This document shows, one piece after another, positions 1-7,913 of a DNA stretch of 64,000 bases. The notes under the pieces were generated by a model. It saw only the letters and a list, made by a program, of their open reading frames with translations, was not told where the DNA came from and made no database searches. The DNA is from an uncultured Bacteroidales bacterium. Lineage in GTDB: Bacteria > Bacteroidota > Bacteroidia > Bacteroidales > UBA932. The stretch lies in NCBI GenBank assembly GCA_944325495.1, contig CALVAD010000003.1, positions 79,414-143,413 on the forward strand, written 5' to 3'. The position numbers and the translations under genes are program-made. Each line of letters starts with the position of its first letter. Position 1 is the first letter of the stretch.

Positions 1-111
1 TACCAGGCCAAGTCCGGGAAACCCATGAGCGTCCTTTTCGTGGCTTCGGGCAAGATTCTGAAATTCAACAGGGTCGATGACATCCTGCCGTTCATTTTCA
101 ACAATATATAG
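1..111 (+). CDS. C-terminal fragment of an unidentified protein
   Basis: An open frame enters from the left edge and stops with TAG at 109-111, leaving 36 residues that end in DDILPFIFNNI. Codon use looks like the neighbouring genes, so this is probably the real end of a gene whose start lies outside the window. The fragment is too short to identify and shows no motif I recognise. The SRP RNA promoter follows about 50 bp downstream. Confidence 0.5.
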   Translation, partial: YQAKSGKPMSVLFVASGKILKFNRVDDILPFIFNNI

Positions 112-163
112 CCTCCGATTCGTCCTCCGCGGTCAGTCGGTATGGATATTTATGAAATTTTAC

Positions 164-171
164 TAACTTTG
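164..171 (+). promoter_or_regulatory. -7 box of the SRP RNA gene
   Basis: TAACTTTG matches the Bacteroidota housekeeping -7 consensus TAnnTTTG. It ends six bases before the predicted 5' end of the SRP RNA, which is the expected spacing. Confidence 0.7.
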
Positions 172-176
172 CGGCG

Positions 177-273
177 GGGAAAGTCGTACACGACCAGCTC
201 CCTCCGAACTCCCCCAGGGCCGGAAGGCAGCAAGGGTAGGAGGTTGTAGCGGTGCGATGTGCTAAGCTTTCCC
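177..273 (+). ncRNA. ffs: Signal recognition particle RNA, small bacterial type (4.5S)
   Basis: The RNA partner of Ffh in co-translational targeting of membrane proteins. The segment holds the hallmark apical domain GGCCGGAAGGCAGCAAGGGT at about 219-238, including the GGAA tetraloop and the asymmetric internal loop that binds the Ffh M domain. The ends pair: GGGGAAAG at 177-184 with CTTTCCC at 267-273, giving a single long hairpin of about 97 nt. A T-run follows at once (274-279) and can act as the terminator. A consensus -7 box sits just upstream. Identification is by motif and is firm; the exact ends are approximate. Confidence 0.93.
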
Positions 274-289
274 TTTTTTGTATTCAGTC

Positions 290-1672
290 ATGAAATCAGA
301 TATCGTGGTGGTCGGAGGCGGGGCTTCCGGACTCATGGCCGCGTATGCGGCGGCCGACTGTCTCGTGGGCGCAGGTTCCGGCGCCCAGGTGCTCCTGCTG
401 GAGAAGATGCCCAGACCGGCGCGCAAGATAATGATTACCGGCAAGGGCCGGTGCAATTTCACCAATGTCAAGGACTGGACGGACTTCTCGTCCCATCTGC
501 GGGCCAATGCCGCCGCTGTGAGGCCTGCCTTCTACAATCTGACGCCGGAGGCGCTGATGCGCTTCTTCGATGAATTCGGCATGAAGTCGGTCGTGGAGAG
601 GGGTGACCGCGCCTTCCCGGAATCGCATCTGGCTTCGGATGTGGTCGACACGCTCGTGCTGGCATGCAATTCCAAGGGAGTCAAGATAATGTGCGGCGCC
701 GAGGTTTCCTCTGCCGGGCGCAGGGGAGAGAAGTTCCGGCTGGAGCTTGCGTCGGGCGAAAGCTGCGAGTGCGCGAAACTGGTTCTCGCCACTGGCGGTC
801 TCAGCTATCCCGCCACTGGCTCCACCGGCGACGGCTATGCCTGGGCTGAGGCCTTCGGCCACGGGGTAGTGAGGACCTTTCCCTCGCTCACGGCTCTCGT
901 GCCGGTCGGGTACAAGCAGCCCGCAGGTCCGGATCCCGCCTTGCCGCGTCATGTCGACCGCGCCGTTCCGCTTGCCGAACTGGGGGAGAAGCTCTGCGGA
1001 GTTCATCTGAAGAATGTCGGAATGTCCCTCGAGGTCGACGGCAATACGGTGGATTCGGAGTTCGGCGACGTGGATTTCACCGACGGAGGCATTGAAGGGC
1101 CTCTCGGCTTCCGCTTCAGCCGCAGGGCGGTCAAGGCTCTGCTCAACGGAGGCCGTGCGGCACTGGTGCTCGACCTGAAATCCGCAGTCGGCGAGGAGGA
1201 GCTGTCGGAACGCGTCAGGCAGCTGTATTCGGAGATTGAGTCTGACCCCCGCTCGCAGCGCATCCGGGAGAAGGAAAGATGCCGCATTCTGCTCGGAAAG
1301 CTCATGCCCTGGGACCTTATCCCCGGTTTCACGGCGATGCATCCGCGGATTTTTTTCGTCTCGCGGCTCCGCAACGGCAGACAGCTGGTCAAGGTCAATC
1401 TCGACGTGATAGCGCGGGCTCTCAAGAACTGGCGTTTCCCGCTCGACGGCTATGTGGGCTATGAGCGCGCGGTAGTGACGGCCGGAGGGGTCTCCATCGA
1501 CGGAATCGTGCCCAAGAGCATGGAATCCAGGCTCGTTCCGGGTTTGTACTTCTGCGGCGAACTGCTCGATATCGATGCCGATACGGGAGGTTACAATCTG
1601 CATTCCGCCTTCGCGACAGGCGCACTGGCGGGGCTCAATGCCGCCAAGGCGCTGCTGGCTGCCGGGGCCTGA
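290..1672 (+). CDS. NAD(P)/FAD-dependent oxidoreductase, HI0933/BaiN family
   Basis: A flavoprotein of 460 residues, the usual length for the HI0933 (YhiN/BaiN-like) family. The N-terminus carries the dinucleotide-binding glycine motif VVVGGGASGLMAA, and a second FAD contact lies at the C-terminus in GLYFCGELLDIDADTGGYN followed by FATG. The middle matches the inserted domain typical of this family. Substrates are known for few members: BaiN was linked to bile-acid dehydroxylation, while most homologues are annotated only as aminoacetone-oxidase-like, so no substrate is claimed. The frame is open from a TTG at 278, inside the T-run after the SRP RNA; the ATG at 290 is preferred. It starts only 17 bp after ffs and no separate promoter is visible. 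Confidence 0.85.
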   Translation: MKSDIVVVGGGASGLMAAYAAADCLVGAGSGAQVLLLEKMPRPARKIMITGKGRCNFTNVKDWTDFSSHLRANAAAVRPAFYNLTPEALMRFFDEFGMKSVVERGDRAFPESHLASDVVDTLVLACNSKGVKIMCGAEVSSAGRRGEKFRLELASGESCECAKLVLATGGLSYPATGSTGDGYAWAEAFGHGVVRTFPSLTALVPVGYKQPAGPDPALPRHVDRAVPLAELGEKLCGVHLKNVGMSLEVDGNTVDSEFGDVDFTDGGIEGPLGFRFSRRAVKALLNGGRAALVLDLKSAVGEEELSERVRQLYSEIESDPRSQRIREKERCRILLGKLMPWDLIPGFTAMHPRIFFVSRLRNGRQLVKVNLDVIARALKNWRFPLDGYVGYERAVVTAGGVSIDGIVPKSMESRLVPGLYFCGELLDIDADTGGYNLHSAFATGALAGLNAAKALLAAGA

Positions 1673-1764
1673 AACTGATCCTGCCGGGGCTTGAAGCCGG
1701 GGCTGCCAGGCTGCGTCATGATTTATCTATAAGCGGCAGCAGTTGTGGAAATGAGGAGCTGAGC

Positions 1765-1845
1765 GTCTGCTGACGGAGTTGCCCCGACGCTGTAGCAGCC
1801 GGCGCACGACCCTATACAGCATCGGGGCAAGCTCCGTCAGCAGAC
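1765..1845. repeat. Long palindrome, type A copy 1 (20-nt conserved loop)
   Basis: Arms 1765-1794 and 1815-1845 are inverted copies with one mismatch and one extra base. The 20-nt loop 1795-1814, read on the minus strand, begins TAGGGTCGTGCGCCGG and closely matches the loop of the palindrome at 2083-2158, although the arms of the two are unrelated. It lies downstream of the flavoprotein gene, so terminator activity is possible, but there is no adjacent T-run. Confidence 0.75.
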
Positions 1846-1849
1846 TCCA

Positions 1850-2072
1850 CATGCAGGTCGGGTTGCCATATTAAACCAAGGTCGTCGCATGCAGGTCAGG
1901 TTGCCATATTAAACCAAGGCCGTCGCATTCCGGCAGGTCAGCCATGTAAAGCCAACGCGTCTCATGCAGATAGAGCCGCCATATTAAGCCATGGCCGCCG
2001 CATTCCGGCAGGGTAACCATGTAAAGCCAACCCGTCTCATGCGGATAGAGCCGCCATATGAAATTGCCGTCG
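1850..2072. repeat. Array of six 35-38 bp imperfect direct repeats
   Basis: Units start at 1850, 1888, 1926, 1963, 2001 and 2038, each opening with CATGC or CATTCC and containing a GCCATAT or CCATGTAAAGCC segment. From the second unit on, two subtypes alternate (CATGCrG then CATTCCGGCAGG), giving a higher-order period of 75 bp. The array sits exactly between two type A palindromes. A minus-strand frame stays open through it because 75 is a multiple of three, but its peptide resembles nothing known. Confidence 0.8.
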
Positions 2073-2082
2073 CATGCAATCC

Positions 2083-2158
2083 GTCCTCCGGGACCTTCCC
2101 TCCGGCCGTATAGGGTTGTGCGCAGGTCCTTACGGCCGGAGGGAAGGCCCCGGAGGAC
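2083..2158. repeat. Long palindrome, type A copy 2 (20-nt conserved loop)
   Basis: Arms 2083-2110 and 2131-2158 are inverted copies over 28 bp with one mismatch. The loop 2111-2130 begins TAGGGTTGTGCGCAGG, nearly the same as the minus-strand loop of the palindrome at 1765-1845. Both loops are bordered by GTA on one side and TAC on the other. Confidence 0.75.
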
Positions 2159-2224
2159 AATTCCAAGCCGTCCTGCTTCACCAACCCTGCCGGCGGGCGA
2201 TTTTGACCACGGAATAAATATTCG

Positions 2225-2232
2225 TAATTTTG
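2225..2232 (+). promoter_or_regulatory. -7 box of the acetyltransferase gene
   Basis: TAATTTTG fits TAnnTTTG. It overlaps the alternative TTG start at 2230, so transcription from here would begin downstream of that codon. This supports the ATG at 2257 as the true start. Confidence 0.6.
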
Positions 2233-2256
2233 CCTGATTTGATAAAAACAACAGCA

Positions 2257-2817
2257 ATGGAACTCAGAAAAATACTCCCCGGCAGCCCCGACGCCGCCCT
2301 GATGGACGAAGTCAACCTCGAATCCTTCCCTCCCGAAGAACAGATGAGCACCGCCATGCAGACCGGTCTCTGTGAAAAGGGAGAGCTCGAAGTCTGGGCG
2401 ATATATGACGGAGAGGACTTCGTGGGTTTCACCACCGTGTTCCCGGGGACGAAACTCGCATATGTGTTCTTCCTCGCGATCAGCAGCAATGTGCGCTCCA
2501 AGGGTTACGGCACGAAGGTGCTCGACCTGCTCCGCCGCCAGTACGCCGGCAGGCGGGTGGTGCTCGACATAGAGCCGGACGATCCTTCAGTCCCGGACAA
2601 CGAGCTGCGCCGGCGCAGGAAGCAGTTCTATCTTCGCAACGGTTTCCTCGAAAGCGGCTACCTGCTGGAATACTGCGGGCTGAGCTTCGAGATACTCTAC
2701 GACGGGCCAGGAAGTTTCAGCCTCGCCGACTACGAGGAGCTCATGGGCGGCATATCGTCCATGATCAGGTCCTGCGGCTTCGAAGTCTTCAAGCCGGAAA
2801 TTTCTCCGATTGCCTGA
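2257..2817 (+). CDS. GNAT-family N-acetyltransferase
   Basis: A 186-residue cytoplasmic protein with the GNAT fold pattern. Residues about 45-65 (VWAIYDGEDFVGFTTVF) form the central beta strands, and LAISSNVRSKGYGTKVLDLL holds the acetyl-CoA pyrophosphate loop in the RSKGYG form of (R/Q)xxGxG/A. The C-terminal RRRRKQFYLRNGFLESGYLLEY is the usual final strand-helix region with the NGF signature. The acceptor substrate cannot be inferred. The ATG at 2257 is chosen because a -7 box overlaps the only upstream start candidate. It appears monocistronic; the next gene begins 59 bp later. Confidence 0.8.
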   Translation: MELRKILPGSPDAALMDEVNLESFPPEEQMSTAMQTGLCEKGELEVWAIYDGEDFVGFTTVFPGTKLAYVFFLAISSNVRSKGYGTKVLDLLRRQYAGRRVVLDIEPDDPSVPDNELRRRRKQFYLRNGFLESGYLLEYCGLSFEILYDGPGSFSLADYEELMGGISSMIRSCGFEVFKPEISPIA

Positions 2818-2876
2818 TGCAAGGTTTCTGCGGAAACTGCATTATGTCAATGGAAAGAATTTAAAACGACCTGATT

Positions 2877-3644
2877 ATGAAACGATTCATCTTACCGATT
2901 GCATTGATCGCCGCGGCGGGACTCATGTCGACCGCCTGCTTCAAGGACCTTGAGGGCTACGACGGGACATTGTTCTATCCCAACGCCATAGTGACCGCCA
3001 GGACTTCGGATGCCGGGGAATTCTATCTCCAGCTCGACGACGAGACATCGCTGAAGCCCGACAACATGGTCAAGTCCCCCTACGACAAGGAGGTGCGGGC
3101 GCTCGTCAATTTTACCGACAAGGGACCCTGGACGGCCTCTGAAGACGGCGGCATGACCTTCGACAGGACGGTGACGGTCAACGCCATCGACAGCGTGCGC
3201 ACCAAGGACGCCGTCCCGACCAAGGGTGACAAGGACGACGAGGTCTACGGCACCGCGCCCATATCCATCATCACCAACAGCTGGACGGTGCTGGAGGACG
3301 GATATCTGACGCTGACATTCTGCGCATACTGGGGCAATCCGTACATTTATCACGAGATCAATCTCGTGACCGGAACCGATCCGGAGAATCCCTATCTCGT
3401 GGAATTCCGCCACGACCCTCTCGATGACACCCTGTATTATCCCGGAGGGCTCAAGGCCACGGGCATAATAGCCTTCCGTCTCGACGGGGAGCTTGCGGAC
3501 GCCGACCACCTCGACATCAAGTTCAACTCCCTCTACGGTGGCGACAAGGTCTGGACCATCGAGAGGAACGACAACTACTATGTCGGCGACGGCTCCGGGA
3601 GCCGCTCCACGACGCAGCTGACGGACGAACTCGCCGTCAGGTAA
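2877..3644 (+). CDS. NigD-like outer-membrane-targeted lipoprotein
   Basis: 255 residues with a lipoprotein signal peptide whose hydrophobic segment ends in STAC, so cysteine 21 should be acylated. The stretch from about residue 36 (NAIVTARTSDAGEFYLQLDDETSLKPDNM) is typical of the NigD-like family N-terminal domain, which takes its name from NigD of the Prevotella intermedia bacteriocin system. Most chromosomal homologues in Bacteroidales have no known role, and no bacteriocin genes are present here. A sigma factor gene begins 14 bp after its stop, so the two may be co-transcribed. Confidence 0.72.
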   Translation: MKRFILPIALIAAAGLMSTACFKDLEGYDGTLFYPNAIVTARTSDAGEFYLQLDDETSLKPDNMVKSPYDKEVRALVNFTDKGPWTASEDGGMTFDRTVTVNAIDSVRTKDAVPTKGDKDDEVYGTAPISIITNSWTVLEDGYLTLTFCAYWGNPYIYHEINLVTGTDPENPYLVEFRHDPLDDTLYYPGGLKATGIIAFRLDGELADADHLDIKFNSLYGGDKVWTIERNDNYYVGDGSGSRSTTQLTDELAVR

Positions 3645-3658
3645 TTTCCGAAGTCCGG

Positions 3659-4225
3659 ATGAACGGCAGCGGCAAGCCGGCGGAGGCGGAACTTGTCCGC
3701 AGGGCAAGGCTCAAGGATACTGCCGCGGTCAGAGCGATCTATGACTCTTACGCGCAGTATCTTTTTGCCGTATGCCGCCGTTATACCGGAGATTCCGAAT
3801 CCGCAGCCGATGTCCTTCAGGACAGTTTCGTGAAGATTTTCACCTCTCTCGACAGATTCGAATGGAGGGGAGAAGGTTCTCTCAGGTCATGGATGAGACG
3901 CATCGCCGTCAACGAGGCGCTGATGTACCTGCGCTCCAGAAAGCGCGACGAGGGGTTCGTCTCCTCCGTCCGGCCGCCGGAGAATGTTCCGGACGAGGAG
4001 CCTGAGGTTGACGACATACCGATGCCTGAACTTCAGAGGATGATAGCGGAGCTTCCCGAGGGCTACAGGACGGTATTCAATCTGTATGTGTTCGAGAACA
4101 TGAGCCATAAGGAGATAGCCGCGGCTCTCGGAATCAGTGAGAACACTTCATATTCCCAGTTCAGCAGGGCCAAGACTCTGCTCGCCAAGAAGATAAAAGA
4201 ATATAGAGCGAATGGTCAACAATGA
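3659..4225 (+). CDS. RNA polymerase ECF-type sigma factor
   Basis: 188 residues with the two-domain plan of extracytoplasmic-function sigma factors. Region 2 (about residues 23-95) includes AADVLQDSFVKIFTSL, the core-binding and -10 recognition helices. Region 4 (about 125-180) ends in the helix-turn-helix MSHKEIAAALGISENTSYS. No region 1 or 3 is present. The reading frame overlaps the next gene by 14 bp, so the partner protein is probably translated with it and may regulate it, as is usual for ECF operons. No FecR-type anti-sigma gene or SusC/D pair follows, so this is not a standard polysaccharide-utilisation regulator. Confidence 0.9.
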   Translation: MNGSGKPAEAELVRRARLKDTAAVRAIYDSYAQYLFAVCRRYTGDSESAADVLQDSFVKIFTSLDRFEWRGEGSLRSWMRRIAVNEALMYLRSRKRDEGFVSSVRPPENVPDEEPEVDDIPMPELQRMIAELPEGYRTVFNLYVFENMSHKEIAAALGISENTSYSQFSRAKTLLAKKIKEYRANGQQ

Positions 4226-5462
4226 CTGGCAGGACAAATTGAGGTCCGGAATGGAGAATTATTCCGAGCCCGTTCCGGATTCGGTCTGGAACGCGGTTTC
4301 GGCCGGAGTGTCCGGAGCCTGGGACCGGCAGCGGAGGCTGAGACGCCGCCGGCGCATGTATGCGGCCGCCGTCTCCGTTTCGGCTGCCGCGGCGCTTGTG
4401 CTCGCGCTTCTTCCTTCCGGGTCCGGGGATATTCGTCCCGTTTCGCCCGAACGGCGCATAGCCTATGCCTCGGCGCCGGCATTCCCGTCCGGAATGTTTT
4501 CTCCGGCGAAAGCCCGTGAGCTCGTGGATCTTCCCTCCCGTAGCGGAGAGGCGTCCGCCGGGCCCGACGGAAATGCCGGAACTCAGGCGGGCTTGTCCGG
4601 TGTCCGTGCTTCCGCTGACGAAGAAGCCGGGACAGAGCGGGCGTCCCTGCCTTCGGGAGAGGCTGAATTGCCTGGAGCTCCGTCCGGAGAAACCTCGGGA
4701 GCCGCACCGGCAGTGCCGGAAGGAGCGGAGGAGTTCTTCCCGCTTTTCGCCGATGATGCGGGGCGGCGTTCCGGACCGCGTGTCGCCCTGAATTTCAGGG
4801 CTTCGAATCTGGCTTCCGGCGCTTCCGGCTCGGCGGGCTACAGCGGCATGTTCGGTTCGACGGTCATGCCTTCCGCCGCCGGTTCGAGAGACCAGGTCGA
4901 CGGCTATTCGTCCGTCCTGATGAACAATAATTCGATGGAGGTCGCCACCAGCACCAGATACTGGCAGCCGGTGAGCGTCGGAGTCACGGCTTCATTGAGC
5001 CTGACCGACAATCTGGCCGTCGAGAGCGGACTGAACTATTCGTGTCTGATTTCCGACCTCTCGTCCGGAACCGCCGAGAACCGCTATGACATACGCCAGA
5101 CTCTCCATTATATAGGCGTTCCGCTGAGACTGAGGCTGTCGCTGTGGACTCCCGGAAACTTCGACATCTATCTTAGCGCCGGCGGAGAGGTGGAGAAATG
5201 TGTCTACGGAACGACTTCCACGACCTATTTCGTGGATTCGTCGCCTCTGTCCTCCGCTTCTGCGCGGATTGATGACGACAGGCTGCAATGGTCCGCAGGC
5301 GCTTCCGTAGGACTCGGTTACCGTTTCAATGATTTTCTCGGCATTTATGCGGAGCCCGGCGTCAGCTGGCATTTCAGCAACGGGAGCTTCGTCGAGAGCG
5401 TGTACAGCCGGAAGCCTTTCAATTTCAGCCTCGCCCTGGGCCTGCGTTTCTATCTCAATTGA
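4212..5462 (+). CDS. Membrane-anchored protein with C-terminal outer-membrane-barrel-like domain, ECF partner
   Basis: 416 residues with an unusual layout. Residues 1-45 are charged and presumably cytoplasmic, with an arginine-rich run before a single hydrophobic segment at about 49-68. Then comes a long low-complexity linker rich in Ser, Gly, Ala, Pro and Glu (about 85-180). The last 200 residues alternate aromatic and polar residues and end in a beta signal (FNFSLALGLRFYLN), like the porin-family beta-barrel domain common in Bacteroidota. It overlaps the sigma factor gene, so an anti-sigma or surface-sensing role is plausible but is inference. A normal outer-membrane barrel would have a cleavable signal peptide at its very start, which this lacks. 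Confidence 0.6.
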   Translation: MVNNDWQDKLRSGMENYSEPVPDSVWNAVSAGVSGAWDRQRRLRRRRRMYAAAVSVSAAAALVLALLPSGSGDIRPVSPERRIAYASAPAFPSGMFSPAKARELVDLPSRSGEASAGPDGNAGTQAGLSGVRASADEEAGTERASLPSGEAELPGAPSGETSGAAPAVPEGAEEFFPLFADDAGRRSGPRVALNFRASNLASGASGSAGYSGMFGSTVMPSAAGSRDQVDGYSSVLMNNNSMEVATSTRYWQPVSVGVTASLSLTDNLAVESGLNYSCLISDLSSGTAENRYDIRQTLHYIGVPLRLRLSLWTPGNFDIYLSAGGEVEKCVYGTTSTTYFVDSSPLSSASARIDDDRLQWSAGASVGLGYRFNDFLGIYAEPGVSWHFSNGSFVESVYSRKPFNFSLALGLRFYLN

Positions 5463-5526
5463 CGGCCGGCGCGGGACATGGCCTGCGCGGGTGAAGTGCG
5501 GATTTTGCCGAATACAAATTTTGCGG

Positions 5527-5534
5527 TAATTTTG
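5527..5534 (+). promoter_or_regulatory. -7 box of the fabK-fabF operon
   Basis: TAATTTTG, matching TAnnTTTG, lies 55 bp before the fabK start codon. Confidence 0.55.
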
Positions 5535-5589
5535 CAGGCCGTGCCGGCGGAAAGGCTGCCGTGCACGGCATGCTAAAACCAGACAATCC

Positions 5590-6537
5590 ATGATCAAGAG
5601 CAAAATCTGCGACATGCTCGGCATCCGTCACCCCCTGTTCCAGGGCGGCATGGCCTGGATAGCCGACGCACGCCTTGCCGCCGCGGTTTCGGAAGCAGGC
5701 GGTCTTGGCCTGATCTCATCCGTCAATTTCGGGACGGAGGCCGTAAGAGAGGAAATACGCAAGTGCCGTGAACTCACGGACAAGCCTTTCGGCGTGAACA
5801 TCATGCTCCAGGCCCCCAACGCTGGGGAAGTCGCCGACATGGTCATCGAGGAAGGCGTGAAGATACTCACCACGGGCGCCGGTTCTCCGGCTTCGTACAT
5901 GCCGAAGTGGAAGGCCGCCGGCATCAGGGTGATTCCCGTGGTCGCATCCGTGGCGTATGCCGTCAGGATGCAGGAATGCGGCGCCGACGCCGTGATTGCG
6001 GAAGGCGCCGAGTCCGGAGGGCATGTGGGGGACAACCATACCATGGCCCTCGTGCCCCAGATAGTCGACGCTCTCGATATCCCCGTGATGGCGGCGGGAG
6101 GAATATTCGACGGCAGGGGAGCGGCCGCGGCCTTCATGCTCGGAGCCTGCGGCGTCCAGGTGGGCACGAGATTCCTGATGGCCGACGAATGCCATATCCA
6201 CGATAATTACAAGGAGAAGCTCATCAAGGCTTCGGACGTGTCCACCATGGTGACCGGAAAGTCCATGGGGGATGCCGTGCGCTGCCTCAAGACTCCGTTC
6301 TCGAAGAAATTCTTCAAGATGGAATATGATCCCGCGGTGCCGGAGGAAGAGGTGCGCCGCTTCGGCACCGGTTCGCTGCGCAAGGCCGTGTTCGACGGCG
6401 ACGGTTCCGGCGGCAGCTTCCTCGCGGGGGAGGTCGCGGGAATGATCACCAGGCGCGAGACGGCGGCTGAAATAGTCAATGACATCATCTCCGGTGCGGA
6501 GAAGCTCCTTTCCTCCGCTCCGGAACTTATGGGATAG
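5590..6537 (+). CDS. fabK: Enoyl-ACP reductase FabK (FMN-dependent, NPD family)
   Basis: 315 residues of the 2-nitropropane-dioxygenase/FabK fold. FabK uses NAD(P)H and FMN to reduce trans-2-enoyl-ACP in the last step of each fatty-acid elongation cycle. The N-terminus PLFQGGMAWIADARLAAAVSEAGGLGLIS and the later AEGAESGGHVGDN and MAAGGIFDGRGAAAAFMLGA segments are family signatures and include the phosphate-binding glycine loop and the SGGHxG active-site region. The fabF gene starts 6 bp after the stop, so the pair is an operon of fatty-acid synthesis genes. Nitronate monooxygenase is the main alternative, but length and the fabF neighbour favour FabK. Confidence 0.85.
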   Translation: MIKSKICDMLGIRHPLFQGGMAWIADARLAAAVSEAGGLGLISSVNFGTEAVREEIRKCRELTDKPFGVNIMLQAPNAGEVADMVIEEGVKILTTGAGSPASYMPKWKAAGIRVIPVVASVAYAVRMQECGADAVIAEGAESGGHVGDNHTMALVPQIVDALDIPVMAAGGIFDGRGAAAAFMLGACGVQVGTRFLMADECHIHDNYKEKLIKASDVSTMVTGKSMGDAVRCLKTPFSKKFFKMEYDPAVPEEEVRRFGTGSLRKAVFDGDGSGGSFLAGEVAGMITRRETAAEIVNDIISGAEKLLSSAPELMG

Positions 6538-6543
6538 AAGAAA

Positions 6544-7797
6544 ATGCAGCATAGAGTAGCAATAACCGGCATGGGCGTGATATCGCCTGTCGGCAATGAC
6601 GTGGCGGCCTTCTGGGACTCGCTCGTCCACGGCGTCTGCGGTATAGATTTCATCAGGGATTTCCCTGCCGAAGGTCTGCCCGTCAGGATAGCCGGTATGA
6701 TAAGGGACTTCAACGGAGAAGCCTTCGGCATGGACAAGGCCTTCCTGCGCAAGCAGGACAAGTTCGTGCAGTACGGCATGGCGGCCGCGGTGCAGGCGAT
6801 GGAGCAGTCCGGCCTGCGTGCCGACGGCGATGACGCCAACATCGATCCCTTCCGCCTCGGAGTCTATGTGGGGTCCGGAATCGGCGGTTTCGAAACCCAG
6901 TTCCGCGAGAGCGCCAAGATGGTCGAGGACCCGAGCGGACGCTGGGTGTCTCCCATGCTGATACCTTCCGTGATATCCAACATGGCGGCCGGACAGATAG
7001 CCATACGCTTTCATGCCGAAGGCCCCTGCATCGACGTCGTGACCGCGTGCGCGACCTCCACCAATGCGCTCGGCGAAGCGTTCAGGGCGATACGCCACGG
7101 CTATGCCGACGCGATCATAGCCGGCGGCTGCGAACACATGACCACGCCGCTCGGGATAGCCGGTTTCGCCAACGCCAAGGCTCTTTCCCGCTCGGAGGAT
7201 CCGGACTACGCTTCGCTGCCGTTCAGCGCGGACCGCAAAGGCTTCGTCATGGGCGACGGAGGCGCGGTGCTCATACTTGAGGAGATGGAACATGCCCGCG
7301 CGCGCGGGGCGAGAATCTATGCCGAGATGGTGGGCTACGGCAACACCTGCGACGCCTATCATGCCACGGCGCCCAGACCTGACGGCAGCACGCAGTCGCG
7401 GTGCATGACGGAAGCCCTGAAGCAGGCCGGGTACGACAGCGGCAGGGACAGGCTCTACATCAATGCCCACGGCACGGGCACCAGACTCAATGATTCGGCC
7501 GAGACTCTGGCATGCAAGCTCGCTCTCGGCGATGCCGCATATCAGGCTCACATCACTTCGATAAAGTCGATGACCGGCCACATGTTCGGAGCTGCCGGGG
7601 CGGCTGAGGCCATAGCCACGGTGATGTCCCTGAACGAAGGAATCGTGACGCCGACCATCAATCTTACGGCTCCCGATCCGGAATGCGATCTGGACTACAC
7701 GCCCTGCGATGCCGTCAGGGCGGATCTCACTCTCGGCATCTCCAATTCGTTCGGTTTCGGCGGGCACAACGCCTGCGTGGCGTTCCGCAGATACTAA
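6544..7797 (+). CDS. fabF: Beta-ketoacyl-ACP synthase II (KAS II), copy 1
   Basis: 417 residues, a full-length condensing enzyme of the thiolase fold that extends acyl-ACP with malonyl-ACP. The catalytic triad is complete: Cys169 in VVTACATSTN, His309 in INAHGTGT and His346 in SMTGHMFGAAGA, with Lys341 in place. The glycine-rich end NSFGFGGHNA is present. It follows fabK closely and probably shares its promoter. A second full KAS II gene lies on the opposite strand downstream and converges on this one, with a hairpin between. Whether this copy is the housekeeping FabF or makes a special acyl chain is not decidable here; no ACP gene is adjacent. Confidence 0.9.
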   Translation: MQHRVAITGMGVISPVGNDVAAFWDSLVHGVCGIDFIRDFPAEGLPVRIAGMIRDFNGEAFGMDKAFLRKQDKFVQYGMAAAVQAMEQSGLRADGDDANIDPFRLGVYVGSGIGGFETQFRESAKMVEDPSGRWVSPMLIPSVISNMAAGQIAIRFHAEGPCIDVVTACATSTNALGEAFRAIRHGYADAIIAGGCEHMTTPLGIAGFANAKALSRSEDPDYASLPFSADRKGFVMGDGGAVLILEEMEHARARGARIYAEMVGYGNTCDAYHATAPRPDGSTQSRCMTEALKQAGYDSGRDRLYINAHGTGTRLNDSAETLACKLALGDAAYQAHITSIKSMTGHMFGAAGAAEAIATVMSLNEGIVTPTINLTAPDPECDLDYTPCDAVRADLTLGISNSFGFGGHNACVAFRRY

Positions 7798-7811
7798 CTG
7801 ATGTCCCGGCG

Positions 7812-7867
7812 GACAATGCCGGCACGGAGGTTTTCGCCGAATCAGGTGCCTCCGTGCCGGCATTGTC
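7812..7867. terminator. Bidirectional hairpin between convergent ketosynthase and ligase genes
   Basis: Arms 7812-7830 and 7849-7867 are perfect 19-bp inverted copies with an 18-nt loop, located between the stops of two convergent genes. The loop starts TTTTCGCCGAATC and resembles the loops of the palindromes at 28884 and 42285. Confidence 0.7.
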
Positions 7868-7913
7868 TGTCCGTGGGTAAGCCCGCTTGTACGGAAGGGC
7901 GGAGTCCGGTCGG

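Noticed and set aside
296-1603. 435-codon minus-strand frame opposite the flavoprotein
   Set aside because: Shadow of a GC-rich gene; no family motif, while the plus strand has clear ones. The same applies to other long antisense frames, e.g. 5716-7863, 35979-37832 and 37941-39683.
1850-2072. CRISPR array
   Set aside because: Units follow each other without unique spacers and no cas genes are present.
1871-2257. 128-codon minus-strand frame across the repeat array
   Set aside because: It is made mostly of the translated 75-bp repeat, has no homology I recognise, and overlaps two palindromes.
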